From assembly GCA_009617715.1 (NCBI GenBank), contig VTFK01000228.1, positions 620,001 through 684,000 on the forward strand: a stretch of 64,000 bases of DNA, in the 5' to 3' direction. The position numbers and the translations under genes are program-made. A model generated the notes under the pieces. That model saw only the letters and a list, made by a program, of their open reading frames with translations, had not been told where the DNA came from and did no database searches. Below, one piece after another: positions 49,755-60,800 of this stretch. Position 1 is the first letter of the stretch. Each line of letters begins with the position of its first letter. The stretch is from Plectrocnemia conspersa (taxonomy: Eukaryota > Arthropoda > Insecta > Trichoptera > Polycentropodidae).

Positions 49755-50156
49755 ATGACACTCAATACTGTTGCCAATCAACGTTTGATACTTACCGGAG
49801 ATAGAGAAAGGTAAATTTGATGAAATTTGAGCAAATAACCGCCATTGTAAAATATTCAATTGATTTAAAGAATATATTTTTGCATAACCTAAAAATAATT
49901 TTGAATTTATTAATTATTTACTTTTACCGCTAATAGATTTAAAGAGCTGCTACGCAGAAGACTGGTAGAATGCGGATGGAGAGACCAAGTGCAGCTGATG
50001 TGCCGGGAAGTCGTCAAAGAGAACGAGGGAGGCACCGTCAGCATCGACACTTTAGTGAATAGTGTGACACCGAGGGCGAGAACGTTAGTGCCGGATCCGG
50101 TGAAAAAAGAACTATTACAAAAGATCAAAAACCACCTACTTGCACATAAAGATTAA
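49755..50156 (+). CDS. e(y)2: Transcription and mRNA export factor ENY2 / enhancer of yellow 2
   Basis: ENY2 is the small helical adaptor shared by the SAGA histone H2B deubiquitinase module and the TREX-2 mRNA-export complex at the nuclear pore; it acts in the nucleus. Two exons, 49,755-49,810 and 49,937-50,156, join with a GTAAAT donor and a CTAATAG acceptor to give 91 residues, the usual family length (about 90-101). The N-terminus reads [19 protein letters not shown], the splice falls inside that last Arg codon, and [18 protein letters not shown] follows. The C-terminal family signature [20 protein letters not shown] is complete. Start choice: the first ATG in frame, giving the known helix-1 length. 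A possible AATAAA signal lies at 50,445. It is divergent from the zinc-finger gene and convergent with calpain. Confidence 0.95.
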
Positions 50157-51871
50157 TAACGCGAATGACTTCATTTTAAACACTACACTCGTATATAATT
50201 TACTTTCTTCACTTGTGATGTATATCTCATAAATTAACATTATATGTTTATAAGATTAATTTTAACTGTGTATTTTTAGTGTATATTTTACAATTTTGAG
50301 CAAAATTTAATATAACTTTAATTAATTTGAAACAGTGTATTTATTTTATGTCGTTAATATGGAATAACAGAAAACAATGACTATCGCAGCTTTGAAATAT
50401 TTTTTGACATTTTTAGTATGCTAAGTAGCATTTAGTGGTTTATAAATAAATCGCTACTTCAATGCTATAATAAACCACCAAAGTGTAAATTCACCAAATA
50501 GGATAAAAAATATATGGGATTATTTTTCTAAAGAATGTCTAAATTCAAGATATTCACTTGAGAAAACAGTATGTTACAACTTAGTATGTAACAAATATAG
50601 TGGAAAATTTTAGTATAATAAAAAATAAAATACTAAACTGATTTTGCTAATTGTTTGAATTACTCCACAATAATTCGATTACCTTGTTAGCATCATTGCA
50701 TTTAATAACCTTGAAATGATGATTGCATTTAGGCCACTCAACGTCTATTTTGCGGCTAGTTCAATATAGAGGGTATCAAATTTAATATTCTGTAACTGAT
50801 CCATGATGATAATATTGTTATACTGGTAATAACTAAACTGCTATAGTGTCCCCCAATATTTGATTTCAGCCCAAAAAGGATCAATGTGATTTACATATAT
50901 CTTCTGTTTGAAAATAATTCAAGAATAGATAATTTATCTACAGAAAAAGTACCATAACATCCCACAAAAATGACAAATTTTTAACAGCATAGTTGCTATT
51001 TATAATTATTGTCATATCGAAATTACTTTCCTTTGCTATTTTATATAAAAATTCAATGTTTTTAATATATTAAAATCGTTATGTTTATCTGATAAAATTG
51101 AGAAACGATAGTTGTAATATTGAAAAATAAAAGCAAATGCAAAATTGCTCTATCTTCACCCATTCTAGTATACAGAGAAAGCTCTTGTAGTTACATAATT
51201 AATAATAAATCAAAAAACATTTCGGATTGTAAATATAAATATTTTTTTAATTTTTAAAGTACATCTTATTCAATATAAAAAGAATATTCACAACACAAAT
51301 AGCCACATTGTAAGCATAACGAACAGTTATATTTTTTTAACATTCATACAGAGATTCAGTATATAATTTGTGCTCGGTAAAATACGATTATAGCATAAAA
51401 TGCAACAAATATAACATATATAAAATTTATATATGTAAAAAAAATAACTGCATTTTAATTATTATTTATATATATCACGAAAATTAGGCTTGTGTGAAAT
51501 GAACACAATTAATCTATGAATATAGGCACTATGTTAATTTTAAACATTTTCCCCCAAAAATTTGAACAAATTAAGCTTTTATAACACAAGCTTCAAAAGA
51601 GTGACATTGTTAATATTTTTTTTACAAATACTTCCAAAATTAATAAATTAGTAATTGTAATATAACATTTATTAAATTATTTATATTAATGAGTAATACA
51701 TATATATATATTTCTCCTCAACTCACAATTTGCAATACATCGACGATAACGATTCGCTCAACTTTACAATAATATACAATACAACGATAACATTTTTAAG
51801 GCATTCATGAAAATTTGGACATAAAATAAAATACTGTTGTGACCTTAAAATATTTTTAAAACGATTTTAAA
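50157..51871. other. Convergent intergenic region between ENY2 and calpain
   Basis: Holds the 3' UTRs of ENY2 (plus) and calpain (minus) facing each other. AT-rich with several AATAAA signals on each strand. No gene, and no repeat that I could match. Confidence 0.5.
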
Positions 51872-54800
51872 TTAAGAATAGACGGTTCTCCTCAGCCAAT
51901 CTTCCAGAGTGAATGTAGCAGTTGTAGAGCGGGGCGAATTCGCTTTGTCATGAAATGAGTCTGAAAATTACATGATAAAATTAATATTTTTTTTCTTTAC
52001 AACAATATACTCTAGCATATAAATTTAATCAATTTCATATAATTAATATATCGATCATGATTGAATTTAATGGCTTGGTATATGTTACTCGAATTAGTTT
52101 GTTAGTACACATTTTATTGGTGTTATACAAATGAGGTTCCCTTTTTTCGATCGAGTGAAATGATCCAACGATGGCGTAAACGTTGGATTATCTCTCTCAA
52201 TTTGAGGAAAGCCGCAATAGACATCATATTGCAATAGTGAATTGAGCCAAGCGTTCGTATTAATCGAGGAAAGCTAGCCCTATTTAAACAATTAGTGACG
52301 GTGATCGATTGTCTATTGTTTCAATACTTGTAATGGTGATTTCATCACTCGTCGTTTCTGTCGTCACTTCAAGAATCCCAGTATTGCAAATCTCTCTCGA
52401 GGTTCTCCAGCGGTTCGTTCTTCTCTACAATTTGGATAAGAGGATTTGTTGAGGTGGGATAGAAAGAAATAATAATTATAAAACGTACGTACAAAATTAA
52501 GCCATGCTATATTAACGTTAAAGCCAAATCTAACTTATCTATTATATTATATCATTTAAGCTATAGTAAAAAAAAATATATAAAATGTTTCTCTAACGAA
52601 AAGTAAAAACTGCATTTCTTTTAAATTAAGCAATAAAAAAAGCTATAAAACTGTAACTTAAAATAAATTTTATATTCATTTACCGATCATAGTCTTCAAG
52701 CGAACAGCACACATGATAAAATCATCGAAAGCTATAAATCCATCACGAGAACCATATCTGAAATAAAAATGATATATTAGGTTGAATATTTACCACTGTA
52801 ACTTTTAATATATATTTACATTATTATTTTTAAGTTGTTAATTAAAAATTAAAAATCCAAAAATTTTTTTTAAATTTTCCAAAAAATTTTTTTGTTTGTT
52901 ACATGTGTGAACTAATTTTCCCGCGGACGTATATATACGCTAGTTATGATCTCGCGATTGAAAAATTATAATAACGAAATTTTCCAGAGACGAAATTGCT
53001 TGTATATATAATAGCTCATATAAAACTAAGTTGTAAAGCACTTCCTACGTCACGATGTATTTTTTTAGGCAACAAATTAGTCGGTCAGAACTTAAATCAA
53101 TTTTGGGTTAGAATAAAATCAAATCTCGTTTAGAATAAAAATAGTATATGGATATAAATTAATGCTAAATTAATAAAATTGTTCTTTTATTATTTTTTAA
53201 TAATTTTCTGTTAATTTAAAAAAAAACTTATTTTACATGTTTTTTTTTTTTTTATAGTATTTTTTAGAAAAAAAAAATAAAAATTTTCAGTATTCTCCCT
53301 TTTAGGAAAAATAATATGATGAGATTTAATTTTTTTTTTTTTGTTTGATCTCAAGACTTAAAACAAACAAAAAAAAAAGCAAAACATTTGTATCGGTACA
53401 TGTAATATAAAATAAAATAAGATAAAACACACATACCTATGAGCCAAAATATTCAGAATATGGTTGTTGAGTGTATATCCTGATGAATGAAGAGCATCAC
53501 GGAGGCTAGAAGCTGGTATTTTACCAGTACCGCTTGGATCGTATAGTTTGAAGACGGCCTAAAAGTTGATATAAAACATACATTGAAACACCGTTCATTA
53601 GAATATATCATAACACTGTTGAAAAACTATACAAACCCTCCATTTACGAATGTCCAACCAGAGAGATTTGAACTCATCAAATCCAAGCTTGCCTGAGCCG
53701 TCGTTATCTAACATTGCGACCATTGAACGGCACACGTCTTTAGAGAATCCTTGACCGCGAGTTTCTAAAAAAAGTACAATATGAATTAGGATGGAATCAT
53801 TATTTATGCTGCAGACAACATTGCAAAAGCGACATTCACGTCAATGAGAGATCGTCAATATGCTTTTTATGTGAATAAAACTAAATGGTTTACATGCAAT
53901 TTGTATAATATATAAAATAGATCAAAAAATAAAATTATTGATTGTATAATAAATATTCATGTGAAAGTATCTCTTGATCTATTTGTATATATTATACACA
54001 AATAAATAAATATATAGAATATAAATAAATGATTCGGAGATGTCTTACGGCAATAGTCGTCTCATAAATTATTTAAATGTACGCCAATAGACGACTATTA
54101 CCGTTCCGAAATATTTCATTAAAGTATATATTAATCAATAAAGGATCTAAAAAATATATATTTGTGTATATACACACACACTTCAATAGATATTTGAAGA
54201 AAAATTCAGTTTCATAGGCATTATAGAGTAGCATATAATTTCACTAGCGCCTATCAGTAAAATTATATGTTCACTAGTGGAAATATATATCAACCGGTGA
54301 AAATCTATTCGGATATGATTTCACTGAAACAGTGAAATTATATTTATACTAGTGAAAATATAACTTATATATTTGTTTGTATCAAACATGAGGTGTGGAA
54401 GAGTAATCGTCTAAACTTACATGGCAATAGCAAGGGTAGGAATCATGTTCACGTCTAAAGTGAACTATCTAAAACTTACTGTTGTAATTCATTCTAATAA
54501 ATTCATTACAAAAAATATTTTAAAATATGGTACATCTGATCTAATACCAACAAGAAATTACCACACTGTGTGAAATTAGGGTTAGATTGTCCTGCACATA
54601 TCTGAATCAATTTGTTTTTAATTTAATTTTCTCGAATTATAAATATGTCACATGTGTATTAGGGTGTCTCACTATTTTAACTAAGGTGTGAGAAAATTAT
54701 TAAGTTCTTTGGACATATGTCAAGAAGGAAAAGCGATAATATAGAAAGACTTGTTTTGACACATGAGCAGGAATAATCAGTATCCGGCGGAGCTGATTCA

Positions 54801-57800
54801 CTAAATAGAAACCAATTGTATGAATCCATAGTGATGAAGTTTTAATTCTGCTAAAATGACTTTCAAACTATTAAAGTTTCAAGTTAAGAACTAATAACTT
54901 TCACATAAACAAATAAGATATTGAAGTGTGTATACATTCTTTTAGATCCACTGTAGATGATATAAACAATGATATTACATGATTTATAGTGTTAGTAGTG
55001 CATTAGTACATTAACTTATATAACTAAACATTGTGCTTTAAACAAAAACATTTTGACAATCTCTCAGTGTTACATATAGAACAATTACAATTCACAAAAC
55101 GTGTATGGTCACATTTTGACAATTTAGCAAAATTATGTATATAGCTCATGATTAACGATTCACACTCGAGACGTTCAAATTATTAAGCAAATTTGAACAT
55201 CTATTGATATGATAATTATTCATCTGAAAGTAATGTATAAAGTATGAGGTCCGAGATGAAGCGCAGAACCCTCGTCTCCTCTTTCTACCTGGTTGGTTCA
55301 GTTGGACGGCTTCGGGTCCAGTTTGATCCTGAGGGTCCAAGTTGATGCCGATCTCTTTGCAGATGGGCGTGCATATGGCACAAACTATTTGTTCTAGGAA
55401 CCCTCTCTCTTGTTGCGGTGCACCGGGCGCGACAGTCCCACCGGGGCCCGGCCCTCCTCTTCCTCCGTCGGCCGCTTGCGGTCCAAGTTCTATTGCAGGA
55501 GACAACAGGATATTGAGGAAATGCGATATGAGCGATTTGATGACCATACAATAATTAATAATCTGTCCTGAATTCTGAGAAAATTCATGGATACAACAAT
55601 ATCAAAAATATAAATCAAATAGAGCTTAATCTAATACTTCAAATATAATATAGACATAGATTACTTGATTAGTATTTTTACCATTTATGGTAATCATTAG
55701 CTAAAAAGTGGTTTAGTAACAATTTTAATCTAAGAGTAATTTCTCAGAATTTAGAGCAAATTTCTACCGAAAAGCAAACCTGAATATTATCCTAGTTATA
55801 TTCTCAATTTTAAGGGATAGTCAACACATAATTAACTATGATCAAACTTAAGAATAATAAATAACACTTATGAAGTACTGTTTTGTGCAAATTGCCGTTA
55901 TTAATTTAGTCATAATAATGTGTTACAAATAGTTTAAAAACAATTAATAGAATAAATTAACACATTACCGGTGGAAAGCCAATTAATTGGCTTTAGTTGG
56001 TCTAACGCAGACGACTGAAAGCCAATTTTTTGGCTTTACGTCTAAATTTATTTTAAAGTGTGTTGTATTTAATGCATTTATTTTTTAACAACTTCTTTAC
56101 ATTGTCAAATAAAAAAAGTGTTATTTAGATGATTTTTTTTAAAAATATTGTAACTTGTAAAACAGCGCAATTATAAATTCAGGCAAAAATCATCCCCTCT
56201 TTGAGCAATAGCCAGTAGTGGCGGACCCATCAGTAATGTGTTAATTATGTAGCAAATAAAAAAAGTATTTAAATATTATAAATTCTAATTTTAACTATTT
56301 TTAACCACTTTACTGCCATGCAACGATATAATATATAATAAGAATACTAACAATGATATTTTCTATAAAATATGTGTATCAGGTTTCCCCATCAGTCTTT
56401 GCATTTTTTTTTCTTACATCTGCAAAAACGTATTACTTTTAATAAATCAAAGATAATTTCGCTATTCTTTCGGTGTTTGTTAACAATAGTTGTATCAATG
56501 ATGCTATTTAGCAGGATATTTTTTGTTTCGATATTTTCAACCCTAAATCAACAATGGCAGTGGAGATAAAAAAAATCGCAGTTCAGTTATATTATACTTT
56601 ATTAGTTTCAACTGTCATAATTCGACAATAGCAGTTAAAACCATCAGTAATGCAATGGTTAGGGATGCCATTAAATTTAGAAAATGTCAAATGTAGTTCT
56701 AAAAATTTCGTTTCGGGAAATATGACATTGAATATCTCCTTAGAGGTTGTTAGTGAGGATATTAAGGCTGCCATCAAAGCAGGTCCAAGATAAATGATAC
56801 AGAAGCTAGCACAAAAGCGCAACTAGTCGCCTTAATTCCCTATAATGAGCATCATTTTATTCTCCGCTTCTGCTTTCAAGCAATATCGTCGTTTTCATAG
56901 TTCTAAGCCATGGAGATATCGATTTTTCAACAAATAAAATTTAAAAAAAATATTTTCAGTTCTACTAATAGTGAAGGTAAATTTTTGTTCCAATACCGGT
57001 ATTAAAAATTATTAAAAATAATGAAAATATTAACCTAATCTCATATATCAAATAAAAAAAAAAAAAAAGGAAAAACTAATCTCATATATCTATAAATTCA
57101 GCTAATTCTTAAAATTAAGCTTTATGAAAATCAACTTAAATTTATTTTATATTACATTAAGCCCTAAATAATCAATAGTATGTACAAATTTTCACCCCAC
57201 TAGTAGGACAAAAGTATGTTTTTAATAACAGTTAAAAAATAATTTATTTCATAATATAATAGTTTGAAGATCATAAGACATAAATTTTAACCCTTTAATT
57301 GCCGAGCCTTTTAAGATATCTAAATATCAATGTATTACATAATAAAAATATGCTATTTTCTCCTTAAGCTTAACAAAAAAATGTGTTCTTCCTATTCTTA
57401 CTATGATAACCACAAATCCGGCTATTTTTGTCAAAGTAACAAAAAACAATCTATCAGATTTTGGCTACCAATGAATTAATATTTCTCCCATTTTATGCTT
57501 TGAAATGTTATTAATAACTCCATTACGTGACAATGACCATCTTTACACAGTATAAATATCATAGCATGGCAACTAAAGGGTTACTAATTGCCTCCTTTAG
57601 GATTAAGAGTAGAATTTGTTAAGCAATCCATTTGCTAACCAAGCGTGATATTTTTTAAATATATATATGATACATAATATGCACTTATGCTAGTGCTCCC
57701 ACCCTTTGCTAATTTATACCGTTAACCCTATGGTATTTGATTTTATTATTTTATTGTTTTTACAATATTATGCTTGTTTCTATAGTCAAACCAGTATAAA

Positions 57801-60800
57801 TAAGTGGTAAGCGGTTGTACTAAAAGTAGTGCAAAAGTTTTAAAAAAAATGAATATTTGCTTGCGTCCTCATCTTTTGCTAATTTATACTGGTTTTTATT
57901 TGTTTATCTTTTTCTCCTTATATATATATTTTTAATAGACTCATTTAGTGATGACAGTATTCTTTCAATTTATTAATATATTAAATAAAAACAACATATT
58001 TTACGACACTATACAATAAATGAGCGATGAATAAATCTTGAAATTATGCCAATTTTGCGAAAATATAAAAATTCTGATACAACAAAATCCTAGCAATGTG
58101 ACCATGAAACTAAAACATTAAATCAATTTAATTAAAAAAAAAAAACCAACGATGCAACTTAGATTGAACAAAAATTTTAAATTAATAACACAATGTTTTA
58201 CATTTTAAAATATAGTATAATTAGACATATGAAAATAACATTAATTCATTAGTGCATTAAATTAATTATGACTTGAAACTAATCATAAAGCATGTCTAAA
58301 TCTATAAGATAACTAATGATAAAATTGTTTAATGGCAAACTACACCCAAGCAAAAATGTTAATGTCGACAATAATTAGTAAAATGTTAATGGTTTGAGTT
58401 TCATGTGGTCACATTACTTCAATCGAAGTAGTATTTATGATAAAAATTCAAGATTTTCAATAGAAATGACAGATTGAAGCTATGCAACTTATTGAAAATC
58501 GCAACCAGTCTTTCACCCAAATGAGACTATTATCTAAAATTTAAACTATGTAGTTTAATGTGATAACGAGCAACAAAACAACAAAAAACAACTTCGGTCA
58601 AGAGACAGACATGAAAGTAAGCCAAACGATACAAAAAAACAGATAACATTACAGAAAAAAGTTAATACTAACCACCACGCATCGAATAATCGAGGATCTC
58701 CTTTAGCTCCAACCAATCGACTTCTTCGTCGTCGCCGGCCAACTTCAGGAAGAATTGCCTAACTGGATCTTCAGGCTCTGATGGCAGTGTAGGAAGCTCA
58801 TCCTTGACCTAAATCAATGAAATATAATTTTAAATAATTTAAAAGTACAATAGTATCAAGGTTTGAAGGGTTAAATATACGAACCCTATCGTCAATAGCT
58901 CCCATTCCGATATCTTCATCGTTCTCTCTGCAATAAAGAATGATTATTAACGTTGATCTATATAATATATAACAAAACCTATTTTGGCTGAAACTGGTCA
59001 ATGTAACATAGATTGCCCCAATGCTTTACTGTATTGAAAATAAAACATTACAACTAGAAATAAACATTAAAAAAGAAGCCTCCAAATTCTGTGAATCAGA
59101 ATCACATAAGAGATTACAGTATCGTCTTGTATTTCTTTAGTACTCGTGATTAAAATGAGTCTTTAAGATGTGATTTTGGCGAAGAATACTCCGATTATCT
59201 TGGACATCAAAAAGAACCGATCTGTCAATTTTTAAGGAGCTCAAAATCGAGGATATTCTATCAAAAATATTTATAGAGAATACTCCAGACACTATTACAA
59301 GTTAAATAAAATTGTTTAGTCACTAGTTTTTGAGCAAACACTTACTCAACAGTGCTCATTTTCTCCGTGAACACACGCAGCAAGAATTCGCCTTCTTCGT
59401 TAGAGTCAAATGTACTCGGAATAATGCAGTACTGGCCAGGAGGAAGTTTAAAACTGAAATAATATATCAATTATCATAAGATCTTTGTGGTTTACCGAGA
59501 TAAGACCTATAAACTTACCGGCAGCTGACTTCTCGCAAGTTGATGAATGACGGGCTTCTAGCTACTGAAGCGTTGTACTTGAAGAAATCCATTGGCAGCG
59601 GTTTAGGACCGTTTGGATTCTGCTTATATAAAGCGAAACCGATAGTCAAGCAGTCCAAACCGACGGAGCGCTGCGAACGTCTGTTCTTCTGCATCAACGC
59701 CACAATAACTGTGCATAGATTTTGATCGTCGTCTTCATCAGGATCGGTCAGAATGAGAGTGTATTGAGGATTCTGCCAGAACGTGTTCAAGTTATTCCTG
59801 CAACCTCCAGCAGTTACACCTAAAAGAAATGAAATTATTATTTATGCAATGTAAATAAAATATTTTATAAGCTTTTCAGTCTTACCTCTGACCCATTCTC
59901 CTTCAAAAACGCTCATCTCCCATTTCTTGTTGCAGCCGGATGGAGTCTCATCGGGATCCAATGAATCAGGGTTCAAGTTACAGATTTCAACCCTATATTT
60001 TAATAAAATGATATAGTTTCACATACCAAATTTTGCGCACCATTTCAAGATTTGTTAATATGTAGAGGGCACCTATTTATGCCTTATTTTAAAAAATATT
60101 ATGATTCAATAAATTCAAGTGATTAACAGCCTTAAATTATACTAAATAACCATATTATTAGGCTCAAAGGTTATGGCACCTTAAGGTATCTAATGAGTAT
60201 TGTTACTAATTTTCTCAGTTGCACTTTAGGACCCTGAGAAATATAGTCACATATCCAATGGCCCGGACTAATTTTTGCATATATTACTACACTTTAGGGC
60301 ATAATCAAAACTAAGACACCTTCATTGAAAAAGAGGCACATTACTTAAATCGATTTTTTTTTAAATTCAAAATTAATAATATTATGTATCATTAATTTTA
60401 GGTAAGGTTATACTCTTTCTGAAGAACAGCTTTTTGAGTAACTTTTCTTAATCACATTAATTTTATATTTATATTTACCTTGTGAAATGATTCAGGAAAT
60501 CTTTATGAGACATCCAAAATTCACCGTCTTCGTCGAAATTCAAGCCAATCTCTTCCTTTTCAGATTCAGGTATAAAGCGCCACTCAGGTGATCTGTAATA
60601 AACATAAGTTAAAATATATATAAGAGCAATTAGTTCGCAAAAAACTTACTTATCACTCCAAGGTCCGTTCCACTCGGCTTCGTTACCCCATGGATTCCTC
60701 AATCTCAACAATGGAATCTTTCCCCTGCGTCCGGGTGTTTCAATATCGACATGGCACACACGAGTGATACTATAAGCATGTCCTCTAATCAAACCTTGTG

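Noticed and set aside
49910..50128. 72-codon minus-strand ORF
   Set aside because: Antisense shadow of ENY2 exon 2, whose family identity is clear on the plus strand.
52140..52440. Possible microRNA-like hairpins in the last calpain intron
   Set aside because: Short stems such as CTCAATT/AATTGAG exist, but the pairing is interrupted and no known miRNA seed is recognisable.
55285..55554. Alternative-frame ORFs (both strands) across the calpain cassette exon
   Set aside because: Arg/Pro-rich composition artefacts of the GC-rich exon; only the frame in phase with the neighbouring exons is supported.
59540..59725. Plus-strand ORF within calpain exon 10
   Set aside because: Antisense shadow of the calpain C2-like domain exon.
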